54,644 nt of DNA from Acidovorax sp. Root219 (GTDB taxonomy: Bacteria > Pseudomonadota > Gammaproteobacteria > Burkholderiales > Burkholderiaceae_C), in assembly GCF_001428665.1 (NCBI RefSeq), contig NZ_LMIJ01000002.1:1-54644 (forward strand). Reading direction: 5' to 3'. Both the position numbers and the translations under genes were made by a program. Positions 30,646 to 38,696 of the stretch are shown here, piece by piece. The stretch's first letter is position 1. Each line of letters begins with the position of its first letter. The notes beneath the pieces were generated by a model. That model was not told the DNA's origin, ran no database searches, and worked only from the letters and a program-made list of their open reading frames with translations.

Positions 30646-31122
30646 TCAGTGCTTGTGATCGCCGTGGGCTGCAGGCTTGGCTGCGGCATTGAGAGCGCGC
30701 ACGGGGGCCTTGATCTCCATGGATTCGCGCTTGCCGTCCTTGCCTTCGAACACGAGGGTGATCGGTACGGTGTCGCCTTCCTTGACCTGCTGCTTGAGGT
30801 CCAACAGCATCACGTGGTAGCCGCCGGGCTTGAGGTCCACGGCCTTGCCTGCGGGCAACTCGACGGCCGGGATCTGGCGCATGCGCATGACGTTGTCCTG
30901 CATGGCCATCTCGTGGACTTCCACCACGGGTGTGAGTGGCGAACTGGCCGAGACGAGTTTGCTGTCCTTGGCGGCACTGAGCTGCATGAAAGCGCCCGTG
31001 GCCTGTTGCTGGGGCACGGTGGCGCGGACCCAGGCGTCCTTGACGGTGACCTGGGCGTTGGCCGTGCTGGCCAGGATGGCCATGGATGCGGCGGCAAGAA
31101 TGGAACGTGCGATGGGAGTCAC
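30646..31122 (-). CDS. PCu(A)C-type periplasmic copper chaperone
   Basis: 158 residues from a GTG start preceded by AGGAG nine bases upstream. Signal peptide to ANA-Q, then VTVKDAWVRATVP typical of the family. The copper-binding pattern is visible: HEMAMQDNVMRMR followed about 20 residues later by GGYHVML, matching the published H-M-x10-M-x21-H-x-M type motif. The C-terminal tail is His-rich (AAHGDHKH), adding possible copper ligands. PCu(A)C proteins deliver Cu(I) to the CuA site of cytochrome oxidase or scavenge copper. Flanked by a DUF2946 gene upstream and a TonB receptor downstream on the same strand, it belongs to a copper-acquisition set. Confidence 0.92.
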   Translation of the reverse strand: MTPIARSILAAASMAILASTANAQVTVKDAWVRATVPQQQATGAFMQLSAAKDSKLVSASSPLTPVVEVHEMAMQDNVMRMRQIPAVELPAGKAVDLKPGGYHVMLLDLKQQVKEGDTVPITLVFEGKDGKRESMEIKAPVRALNAAAKPAAHGDHKH

Positions 31123-31458
31123 GGTTGAAATCTCCTGAGGTTGAAATTCACGCGGAATGCAGGACCTGAAGCAAGTTTTCCGCGCAGGCCTGGCGCTTTG
31201 GTCGCGCGACGGACAAAGGGGTGCGGGCTGGCGCCGTGACACAGGCGTCCGGGCACGGGGCGCGCACGCGGGCTTGCCCAGGAAATGGGCCAGCGCACGT
31301 TCACGGCCCTGTGCAGGCGCCTTTCGGCAACCCGCAAAAGCTCTACGCAAAGTGCTCAAGGGCAGGGCTGGTCTCTGGCGGCGGTGCAGGGGCGACGCGG
31401 TGCAATGCACCGTGTGCGGTGGCTGCAGCCAGCCGTCAACCGCGTTGATGCGCGGGTT
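31123..31458. other. 336-bp noncoding gap between DUF2946 and PCu(A)C genes
   Basis: No reading frame here looks like a protein. The only clear structure is the palindrome CGGTGCAATGCACCG (31398-31412; 7-bp arms, one central base), a possible operator. It probably holds the promoter and leader of the chaperone gene, with the Shine-Dalgarno AGGAG near 31132-31136 on the minus strand. No convincing -35/-10 pair was found. Confidence 0.5.
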
Positions 31459-31818
31459 TCAAATACGCGAGGGAGGCCCGCGTGCGGGCAAGGGCGCTCC
31501 GACCATGGCGGCCAGGGTGGCTGCGACGGCGGGCTTGAGGACATGTGCCAGGGGGCTGTCGTGCAATGCGGCGGCTTGCTGCTGCGCAGGCGGTGCGCTG
31601 GCACCCAGGCACATCACGCAGTCCAGGGCATGGTGCCCCTGCTGGACGGCGTCGGCATCGCCGGTCACTGCGACCAGCTTCACGCTGGTGCCTGTGGTGC
31701 ACACCAGCTCCATGGCTTGCGGATGGACGATGGGCGATGCGATTGCTGCGCCCATGGTCAATACAAACCACGCCAGAATCAGGCGGGCCAGCAGTGACGA
31801 GGAGCGCAGTGCGTGCAT
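31459..31818 (-). CDS. DUF2946 small exported protein (CruR-like)
   Basis: 119 residues. The N-terminus MHALRSSSLLARLILAWFVL is a hydrophobic signal/anchor. A central C-x2-C (LDCVMCLG) after a histidine pair (QQGHHALD) suggests metal binding, and the C-terminus is Ala/Pro-rich. DUF2946 proteins are small and poorly characterised; one in Bordetella pertussis (CruR) has been reported to control a downstream TonB receptor gene post-transcriptionally in response to copper. Here it heads the PCu(A)C-TonB-PepSY set on the same strand, matching that theme. The start codon has no Shine-Dalgarno and lies in an 8-bp hairpin arm (31815-31822 with 31835-31842). Confidence 0.8.
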   Translation of the reverse strand: MHALRSSSLLARLILAWFVLTMGAAIASPIVHPQAMELVCTTGTSVKLVAVTGDADAVQQGHHALDCVMCLGASAPPAQQQAAALHDSPLAHVLKPAVAATLAAMVGAPLPARGPPSRI

Positions 31819-31958
31819 GCCGTGATTATCGCATCGGCATGCAGGTGCTCTACGCCATGCCCAGGCCAGCGCGGTGCTCAGCAGCATCACCATCAGAAAC
31901 CCAGCAACAATCCGCCTGTTGTATGGGGCATTGGCCAACAGGCTGAAGCGGGCCCCTT

Positions 31959-34070
31959 TTAGAACGCCCAGCGCGCACTGAGCCGCGCGCTGCGTGGCTC
32001 CATGGGGTGCACGTGGCGGCCCTCGATGCCGCCGCCCGTGCAGTCGCCGCGCGCCGCTTCGCCGGCCGTGCACGATGCGTAGAGGTACTCGATGTCGTTG
32101 CCCTTCTTGCCAGCCAGGTTGAACACGTCCAGGCCCAGCGTGAGCTGCTTGCTTACCGCATAGCGCACGCCGGCATTGAGCACCGTGTTGGCGCGCGAGC
32201 GCACGGAGTTGAGTGTGTCCAGCGCGCGCGGGCCCATATAGCGCAGGCGCAGCGAGGCAGTCAGCGGGCCCTGGGTGTAGACCGCGCCCAGGGCCAGCAC
32301 GCGCTCCACCGCGTTGTCCACGTAGTTGCCTTCGCCCTCGGGCGCCTGCCCGCGAAAGCGTGCACGCGACACGGCGGCATCGGCTTCCAGGCGCCAGCGG
32401 GCGTGGGGTTTCCAGCGCACCGTGGTCTCTATGCCGCGCCGGTAGCTGGCACGGCCCGGCTCGGTGCTGCCGGCGTCGCCCACATACACCAGCTCGGAAT
32501 CGAGCTTGAGCTGCCATAGCGCCGTGGTGATGGTCAGGTCGTCGCCAGGCTGGTAGCGCCAGCCGATCTCGCTGCCCAGGCCCTTGACCAGTGCGGGCAC
32601 GCGGTCTGCGGGCAGGCCGCTTTGCGGGTCGGTCTGGATGGTGGCGCCGCGCACGTCGTTGCTGTGCGAGCCCACGCCCGTGTTCAGGTACAGCTCATGC
32701 ACGGGGGTGATGGCCCAGGCCAGCCCGGCCTTGGGACTCACCAGCGCATCGTGGCCGCTGCCGCTGTTGGCAGCGCCGTAGACGGCCTCGCGGCCCTGCA
32801 CGTCGTAGCGCAGCAGGTCGCCGCGCAAGCCCGCGTAGCCGCGCAGGCGCTCGGTGAAGCTCACGAACTGTTGCGCATGCACCGACAGCATGTCCTGCGA
32901 CACCTGGTCGTTGCGCACGGTGGACAGGCGCTGGCGGGCTGCCGTGTTGTACAGGCCCACCTCGGCGATGCGGTCGCCGCGCCACTGTGCTCCCACGCTG
33001 AGCACACCGTCCAGCCCGGCGATCCGGTTGGGCAGGCTGTGCGAGGCCTGGGCGCCGAACACGCGGCGCCGGTCCGACTGCTCGAACTGGTCACCGTTGA
33101 CCGGATCGCGCAGGAAGTAGGTGAAGTCGGAGAACAGGTCGAACCGGTAGTCGATGGCGTAGGCGCTGATCTGGGTCTGGCCCTCGGGCCCCTTGTCGAA
33201 CCATTTGCCTGACAGGCTCAAACGCCGGGTGCTGCCGCCGTCGGTTGGGTTGAGCGAGCCGAAGCGCGGCAGCTCGCCGCTGTCGATCAGGCGCTCGGGG
33301 ATCTGGTCGGTGGCGTTCCAGCGGTTGCGGTAGGCCATGCCCGTCACGCTGAAGCCCCGGCTGGGCGAGCCCTGCGCATAGCGCACCACGGCGTTGATCT
33401 TGCGCAGGCGCTCGGGCACTTCCCAGGGGCCGTCGTTGCCTTCGAGCTCGATGGCGCCCAGCCAGGTCTGGTCGTCCCGGGTGCGCGAGCCGGCCGCCAG
33501 CAGGCGGCGCAGCTGATTGGGGCCCAGGGTCACCTCGGCGAATGGTGCATCGAGTGCGCTCACGTAGTCCAGAGAGGCGCTGCCTGCCGTGGAGAAGTCG
33601 CCGCTGTCGGCGAAGTAGGGGCCCTTGCGGTAGCGCACGCCCGAGACCAGGTCGGGGATCAAAAAGTTCAGGTCGGCAAAGCCCTGGCCGTGGCCGTGCG
33701 TCGGCATGTTGACCGGCATGCTGTCCACCGTGACCGAGAAGTCGGTTCCATGGTCCAGGTTGAAGCCGCGCAGAAAATACTGGTTGGCCTTGCCATCGCC
33801 CGAGTGCTGGGTGGCCACGACCCCTGGCACGGCCTCGACGATGTCGCCCGGCCGCAGCTTGGGGCGCGCCTGGAACGACTCGCGCTCCACCGCACCCTCG
33901 CTGGCGCTGTCGGCCAGGCCGATGCTCACGTCCCTGGGGCCCCGCACATCGACCTCGGGCAGGTGCGTGGCCTGTTGGGCCCAGGCCGCCGTGGTGGCCA
34001 TGCCTGCCACCAGAATGCCGAGCGCCAGGGGGCGAGGCGCTGTGGTGCGAGAGAACTCTTTATTCTTCAT
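31959..34070 (-). CDS. TonB-dependent receptor (His-rich plug, HupE-associated)
   Basis: 703 residues. ATG with AAAGGCAGAC upstream; signal peptide to AWA-Q. Plug motifs: RPGDIVEAVPGVVATQHSG, YFLRGFNLDHGTDF and the unusual MPTHGHGQGFADLNFLIPD, whose histidines may contact cargo. The barrel ends in ARWAF; a C-terminal loop has a cysteine pair (ASCTAGEAARGDC). It follows, on the same strand, a HupE/UreJ-like permease (family linked to nickel/cobalt) with a 158-bp gap filled partly by repeat B. Metal or metal-chelate uptake is therefore the working guess; the cargo is not determinable from sequence. Confidence 0.88.
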   Translation of the reverse strand: MKNKEFSRTTAPRPLALGILVAGMATTAAWAQQATHLPEVDVRGPRDVSIGLADSASEGAVERESFQARPKLRPGDIVEAVPGVVATQHSGDGKANQYFLRGFNLDHGTDFSVTVDSMPVNMPTHGHGQGFADLNFLIPDLVSGVRYRKGPYFADSGDFSTAGSASLDYVSALDAPFAEVTLGPNQLRRLLAAGSRTRDDQTWLGAIELEGNDGPWEVPERLRKINAVVRYAQGSPSRGFSVTGMAYRNRWNATDQIPERLIDSGELPRFGSLNPTDGGSTRRLSLSGKWFDKGPEGQTQISAYAIDYRFDLFSDFTYFLRDPVNGDQFEQSDRRRVFGAQASHSLPNRIAGLDGVLSVGAQWRGDRIAEVGLYNTAARQRLSTVRNDQVSQDMLSVHAQQFVSFTERLRGYAGLRGDLLRYDVQGREAVYGAANSGSGHDALVSPKAGLAWAITPVHELYLNTGVGSHSNDVRGATIQTDPQSGLPADRVPALVKGLGSEIGWRYQPGDDLTITTALWQLKLDSELVYVGDAGSTEPGRASYRRGIETTVRWKPHARWRLEADAAVSRARFRGQAPEGEGNYVDNAVERVLALGAVYTQGPLTASLRLRYMGPRALDTLNSVRSRANTVLNAGVRYAVSKQLTLGLDVFNLAGKKGNDIEYLYASCTAGEAARGDCTGGGIEGRHVHPMEPRSARLSARWAF

Positions 34071-34137
34071 GTCTGCCTTTTCATTGTCCAGGAATCCTGC
34101 CGCGCAGGCTCCCGGCCCACCCTCATGCGGATTTGCA

Positions 34138-34216
34138 TTCAATCGGATAACTAGGCGGGGAGCCGCAGACAGTGCTTCAGCACGGCAAGGCGACTCAACG
34201 ACGTTATACGGTTGAA
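34138..34216. repeat. Palindromic repeat family B, copy 1
   Basis: 79 bp with imperfect inverted ends (TTCAATCGGATAAC / GTTATACGGTTGAA, 12 of 14 pairs) and an inner hairpin GTGC-TTCA-GCAC. A second copy with compensating changes in the inner stem is at 47026-47104. It begins 13 bp after the stop codon of the HupE-like gene, in the gap before the TonB receptor. Confidence 0.8.
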
Positions 34217-34228
34217 GGCAAATCTGTA

Positions 34229-35449
34229 TCAGCCAGAGAACGCCACGCGCTGCACCGTCCAGTACAGCGACAGCACGATCAGTGCCACCGAGCCGCCTTT
34301 GACCACCACGGTGCGGTAGCCCGCCCAGCGGGCCAGCAGCAGGGAGACGCCGCACCACACGGCAACCACCATGAGCTGGCCGGCCTCCACCCCCAGGTTG
34401 AACCCCGCCAGCGCCCAGACCAGCAGGCCGCCCGAGACGCCGGCCTCGACCAGCGCGCCCGAGAACCCCAGCCCGTGCACCAGGCCAAAGCAAAGCGCCA
34501 GCAGGTCGCTGCGCAGCCCCTTCACCGGGAACAGGTTGAGCAGCGCCGATATACCGATGCTGATGGCAATCGCCGGCTCGACCCAGTTGCCCGAGACGGT
34601 GACCCAGCCCAGGCCCGCCAGCACCAGCGTGACCGAATGGCCCACGGTGAAGCTGGTCACGGTGAGCAGCAGTGCCTTGACGCCGCCCCACGGCCCTGCC
34701 GCCGGCGCGGCCTGCGGCGCGCCCTGGCGGCGCAGCAGCGTGATCGGCAGCAGCAGGGCCAGCAGAAAGGCCAGGTGGTCGTAGCCTTCGAGGATGTGGT
34801 GCACACCCTCCGACACAAAGTGCGCCAGCGTGGCCGGGCCGCTGCGGGCCGTTGCGGCCTCGGGTGCGGCGGTGCTGCCGCCCACCGCACGCAGGTCGGT
34901 GCGCGAGCGGCCGTCGGGTGCCAGCACGGCGGCCAGCGGCTGGCCGCCCAGTTGCCCGCTGACCAGCAGGCGGTGTGTGGGGTCGATGCCCTGCATCAGG
35001 CGGTAGTCCAGCGCCAGCGCTTGCGTGGTAGCGCAGTCGAGCGCGGCCGCCATGCGGATGTAGCGCCCGTCGGTGCGCTGTTCCAGCGCCTCGAAGCGCC
35101 AGGCCGGGGCCAGCACGGCGTTGCCGCACTGCCAGCGGATGCCTTGGCCCACCCAGGCGGCCACTGCGGGCGTAGCTTGCCTGATTTCGCCCCAGGTGAG
35201 CTGGCGGTCGCCGTCGGCATCGAGCAGGTCCAGCGCAGCATCCACATCCTTGAGCGCCAGCGACAGCTGCAGCGCCACGGCGTCGGTGCGGGCGGAGTCG
35301 GCCTCACCGGCGCCGGCCACCCGCAGGTAGGCGTCGCTGGCCTTGTGCGCCCAGGCGCTGGGCGCTGCGGCGCAGGCGGCAGCCAGGGTCCCGGCCATTG
35401 CCAGCCACCGCAGCGCGCTGGCCGTTCGTTGAAAAAGCGACGGCTGCAT
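34229..35449 (-). CDS. HupE/UreJ-like membrane protein with EF-hand-like loop
   Basis: 406 residues from the ATG that shares its first base with the upstream stop (TGATG; GGAG seven bases before it). After a signal sequence (to WAHKAS) comes a periplasmic domain of about 190 residues containing a canonical-looking EF-hand loop, D77-x-D79-x-D81 ... E88 (DADGDRQLTWGE). The C-terminal half is the HupE/UreJ membrane domain with HHILEGYDHLAFLLALLLP and five or six further helices including FGLVHGLGFSGAL. The family includes nickel/cobalt permeases, but long periplasmic forms like this are uncharacterised. Translational coupling to the TPR gene suggests a complex. Confidence 0.82.
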   Translation of the reverse strand: MQPSLFQRTASALRWLAMAGTLAAACAAAPSAWAHKASDAYLRVAGAGEADSARTDAVALQLSLALKDVDAALDLLDADGDRQLTWGEIRQATPAVAAWVGQGIRWQCGNAVLAPAWRFEALEQRTDGRYIRMAAALDCATTQALALDYRLMQGIDPTHRLLVSGQLGGQPLAAVLAPDGRSRTDLRAVGGSTAAPEAATARSGPATLAHFVSEGVHHILEGYDHLAFLLALLLPITLLRRQGAPQAAPAAGPWGGVKALLLTVTSFTVGHSVTLVLAGLGWVTVSGNWVEPAIAISIGISALLNLFPVKGLRSDLLALCFGLVHGLGFSGALVEAGVSGGLLVWALAGFNLGVEAGQLMVVAVWCGVSLLLARWAGYRTVVVKGGSVALIVLSLYWTVQRVAFSG

Positions 35450-36588
35450 CACTTGTCTCCCCGTGCTTGCCAGCGCGCCAGGCGCGCGTCCTGCAGGCCC
35501 GTGCGCTGAAAGCTCTGCACCACCGTGCGGTGGGCGGCGGCGTCACCGGACTGCTCAGACGTCTGCAGCGCCAGCCACCAGTCCAGCGGCTCTTTCTGCA
35601 AGGCCAGGTTGGCCTGTGCGGCCTGCCAGGCCTCCCGGGGTTGGCCCTGCAGCCACAGCGCCAGCAGCGAGCGCTCGCGGGCATGGGCATCGAGCGCTTC
35701 GCCGCGCGCCGCAAGAGCCGCGAACCGGGCCTGCAGTTCGGTGGCCAGGGCCTGCGACTGCACGGTCTTGCCCATGAGCCGCAGGGCCTGGGCGCGGCGC
35801 AGCAGCACGGCGTCGCTGGCGGGCTGGGCCTTGAGCACATCCACGGCGGCGGCCGGGCGGCCCAGGCGCAGCAGCAGGTCGGCATGGGCCAGGGCGGTGT
35901 AGCCGTCGGGCGCCGCAGCCAGGCTGCTGCGGTAGGCGGCATCGGCTGCGTCGTCGCGCCCGGCGCGTTCCTCGCTCTCGGCCAGCAGCGACAGCAGCCA
36001 GGCACGGTTTGCCGGGTCCGCTGCCTGCCCGATGAGTGCGGTGAAGCCGCTGCGTGCCGCGTCGCTCTGGCCCTGCAGCGAGCGGCTTTCGAGCAGGCAG
36101 GCCGTGGCGTGCAGCGCAGCCCCATGGCGCGCCACGTTGCGGCAGGCGGTCTCGGATTCGGCATAGCGGGCGGCCACCCGCTCCAGCGTGGCCAGGGTCA
36201 ACCAGCCCTGCACCTGCGCAGGGTCGGCCTGCAGGGCGCGCTTCAGGGTGGCGCGCGCAGCGTCGAATTCATGGCGGCTTTGCTCCACCGTGGCCTGCAG
36301 CACCGCCAGTTCGGCGGGCGCATCGGGCTTGCCCCACCACAGGGCCAGCACGGCCTGGGCGCGGCCCAGGTAGCGGGGGTCGGCGGTCTCGCGCGCCAGC
36401 GTGATCCAGCGGCGCGCGGCAGTCGCTGCGGCCTGCGGCGTGGCCGGTGCAAGGCTGACCCGCTCGGGCAGCACCTCGATCACCTCGGTGTCCGACGCGG
36501 GGCGCAGCTCCTGCACGGCGGCGGCGGCCGCGCCCAGGCAGCACAGGGCAAGGCCTATCCCCCAGAAAAGGCGGGCAGGGTGTGTCAT
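35449..36588 (-). CDS. Exported TPR-repeat protein
   Basis: 379 residues from the ATG opening MTHPARLFWGIGLALCCLGA, a signal sequence. Repeated helix pairs rich in Ala and Leu run through the whole length, e.g. GWLTLATLERVAARYAESE, WLLSLLAESEERAGRDDAAD and GYTALAHADLLLRLGRPAAA, typical of tetratricopeptide repeats. TPRs are protein-protein interaction scaffolds; here probably periplasmic. The stop codon overlaps the HupE-like start, so the two are coupled. Earlier in-frame starts would extend into the 124-bp gap after the lipoprotein gene and have no better ribosome site. Confidence 0.8.
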   Translation of the reverse strand: MTHPARLFWGIGLALCCLGAAAAAVQELRPASDTEVIEVLPERVSLAPATPQAAATAARRWITLARETADPRYLGRAQAVLALWWGKPDAPAELAVLQATVEQSRHEFDAARATLKRALQADPAQVQGWLTLATLERVAARYAESETACRNVARHGAALHATACLLESRSLQGQSDAARSGFTALIGQAADPANRAWLLSLLAESEERAGRDDAADAAYRSSLAAAPDGYTALAHADLLLRLGRPAAAVDVLKAQPASDAVLLRRAQALRLMGKTVQSQALATELQARFAALAARGEALDAHARERSLLALWLQGQPREAWQAAQANLALQKEPLDWWLALQTSEQSGDAAAHRTVVQSFQRTGLQDARLARWQARGDK

Positions 36589-36712
36589 AGAAATCCGCAG
36601 GGTTGAAGGGATGGTCGGCAGCGAGCAAGCGGCGAGAAACAGGCCGCAGGCCCGCGCAGTCGAACAGGCGGTGGCCGCACGCACAGGCATGCAGTCACCG
36701 CCCCTGGCGAGG

Positions 36713-36952
36713 TCACAGACGGGTTTCTGGCTCGTCGGTATCGCTGGTGGACAGCACCAGCTGTTCCACGGCCACGGGTTCCGCCGTGTCCTGCACACTG
36801 GCCGCAATCGGCTGGGTGTAGGCAAAGGCATTCACCGCTCCGGCACCGCCGTCGGGCCCGGCGTTGTCGCTGCCGCCGCCACCGCCGCAGGCGGTCAGCG
36901 CCATCGCTCCCACCGCCACCAGGGCGGCCTTTTGCATCGTGATGTTGGGCAT
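36713..36952 (-). CDS. Small lipoprotein
   Basis: 79 residues. The N-terminus is a signal peptide with lipobox LTAC (cleavage before C22), followed by a Gly5-Ser-Asp linker. The short mature part ends DTDEPETRL and is acidic. I chose the ATG at 36952 because AAGGA lies eight bases upstream; an earlier ATG at 36970 overlaps the stop of the DUF4331 gene by one base and is also possible. No family recognised. Lying between the DUF4331 and TPR genes on the same strand, it may anchor or present the complex at the outer membrane. Confidence 0.7.
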   Translation of the reverse strand: MPNITMQKAALVAVGAMALTACGGGGGSDNAGPDGGAGAVNAFAYTQPIAASVQDTAEPVAVEQLVLSTSDTDEPETRL

Positions 36953-36969
36953 GGTGTGCATCCTTCGCA

Positions 36970-38523
36970 TCAGAAGTTCTTGGCGCCAGGCAGCGGCGTG
37001 TTCACGTACGGGAAGGCGGTCTTGTAGTCGCTGGCCTTGGTGCGTGCACCGTCCACGAACTCAACCGCGCCAGCAGGCGCATCGGCGGGCTTGCAACCCA
37101 CCTTGAGCGCATCGGTCGCTCCCGTCAAGGTGCACAGCGCACCCATGGCCACGCGCAGCGAGACGTCGACCACGTCATCGCCCAGGCGGCGCCCGTTGGG
37201 GAAGCCGGCGGCATCGCCCGCCACCACGCCCAGCGAGTTCTGCGCGCTGGCCGGCGTGGGCGCAATGCCGGTGTTCAGGCGCAGCATTTCCGCCAGCGGC
37301 CCCCCGGTACCCAGTGCCGTGATGTTTCCCGGGCGGTTGACGGTGGGCAGGCCCGTGAGGAAGGCCGTCATCAGGTCCGTGCGCGGGAAGTTGGTGGGCG
37401 CCTGCGCGCCGAACAGCACCTGGATCAGGGCCGGCAGCGTGGGGTGGGTCACATAGTCCGCGAAGTTGGCGGCATCGTCCTTGGGCTTGGACGCATTGAA
37501 CTTGTCCTTGTCCTTGAGGCCGATGACGACTTCATTCACCAGGGGCATACCCAGGCGCGACACCTGGGTCCAGGCGCCGCCGGACTTTTCGCTGGCCTGC
37601 AGGCCGGAGTCGGGCTTGCCGTTGAGCACGCGCGCCTGGCGTAGGCTGGCCGTGGTCCAGCCGCCAATGACCTTCTCGCCCGATGCAGCGGTCAGGCAAC
37701 CGGTGGGCATCTCGACGGCGAGCGAGGTGACGTTCTTGTTGGCGATCTGGCCCGCGCCGAAGGCCGCCGCATTCGATTCGCTGGTGATCACGGCGGCTGG
37801 GGCGTTCACGAGGTCGAAGATGGTGCCCAGGGATACCGGGAAGGGGTCCTGCCGCTGGCCCACGAACACCTTGCCCGGCGTGGCGCAGCCGGGCACGTTG
37901 ATGCCGTACACATACTTGCCGGCATAGGCGTCGTAGGCGGCGGCGTTGCCCAGCGACTTCTCGCCGATGTAGTCGATGGGCTTGGTGAAGGTGGTGCCCC
38001 CACCAGCCATGGTGATCTGCTCGCGCTTGCCGGTGCGCCGGTCGCCACGCACGATGAACATCTCGTACTCTTCGCGGTACGACACCGGGTCTGCCGCAGC
38101 GCCCGTGATCCCGCCCGCATTGCGCAGCGGTATGGCCACCTTCTTGCGGGCGCCGTCCGGGCCGATGTCCAGGGTGATGCCGGCCCCGCCGTTGTTCAGC
38201 GTGTTCTTGAAGCGGAACTGCAGGGTGATGTCTTCTGCCGCATCGCCGTTGTTGTCGATGTGGATCTCGTACAGCGCATTCGGGTCCAGGCTGAAGTAGT
38301 TGGGCCCGCCATAGGGGTCCTGCAGCGGCAGGTAGTTGGCGATCATGGTGACGAAGCCGCCACGCCCCGCCTCGTAACTGTTGAAGAGGTAAAAGTCCGC
38401 ACCATCGACCTTGGGCTGGGTCGTGATGAAGGGCGCCTCTCGGTGGCTGGATGCCAGGCTGACGCCGGCAGTGCAGGCGGCAAGCGCCGCAAGCGCCAAC
38501 AGACTGAGTTTCCTGATTCGCAT
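36970..38523 (-). CDS. DUF4331 exported protein
   Basis: 517 residues; ATG follows GAGGAGATCTCC. Signal peptide MRIRKLSLLALAALAACTAG, mature start SSHREAPFITTQPKVDGADF. The SSHREAPFI opening, DGADFYLFNSYE and DNNGDAAEDITLQFRF are hallmarks of the DUF4331 family, secreted or periplasmic proteins of unknown role often found beside HupE-like and TPR genes. The Asp/Asn-rich segment (HIDNNGDAAED) looks like a calcium-binding loop. It is first in the minus-strand run. The 173-bp upstream region has ATGCAGAT twice, 35 bp apart (38597 and 38632), possibly regulatory. Function unknown. Confidence 0.85.
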   Translation of the reverse strand: MRIRKLSLLALAALAACTAGVSLASSHREAPFITTQPKVDGADFYLFNSYEAGRGGFVTMIANYLPLQDPYGGPNYFSLDPNALYEIHIDNNGDAAEDITLQFRFKNTLNNGGAGITLDIGPDGARKKVAIPLRNAGGITGAAADPVSYREEYEMFIVRGDRRTGKREQITMAGGGTTFTKPIDYIGEKSLGNAAAYDAYAGKYVYGINVPGCATPGKVFVGQRQDPFPVSLGTIFDLVNAPAAVITSESNAAAFGAGQIANKNVTSLAVEMPTGCLTAASGEKVIGGWTTASLRQARVLNGKPDSGLQASEKSGGAWTQVSRLGMPLVNEVVIGLKDKDKFNASKPKDDAANFADYVTHPTLPALIQVLFGAQAPTNFPRTDLMTAFLTGLPTVNRPGNITALGTGGPLAEMLRLNTGIAPTPASAQNSLGVVAGDAAGFPNGRRLGDDVVDVSLRVAMGALCTLTGATDALKVGCKPADAPAGAVEFVDGARTKASDYKTAFPYVNTPLPGAKNF

Positions 38524-38696
38524 GGAGATCTCCTCGTGGGTGTTCGACCGTGAGCGCAATAGCTCGCCCTCTTATACGGCCGGGACTTCCAGGCGGATGC
38601 AGATATTTGGCAGCGCAAGGGTTAACACCTAATGCAGATCTCTGGCCTGTACTTCGCGCAGTCTTTGGCAGCCCTGAAGGACTGCTCCAAACGACG

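Noticed and set aside
30468..30689. A longer 73-codon version of the leader frame starting inside the PCu(A)C gene
   Set aside because: The upstream ATG lies within the chaperone coding sequence without a ribosome site; the 34-codon form is simpler.
24874..31818. Iron/Fur regulation of the TonB receptor genes
   Set aside because: No GATAATGATAATCATTATC-like box was seen in front of the receptors; GATAAT near 31823 is a lone hexamer.
34138..34216. Integron attC site
   Set aside because: The palindromic form is suggestive, but the conserved attC core sites and an integrase are absent and both copies sit at gene 3' ends.
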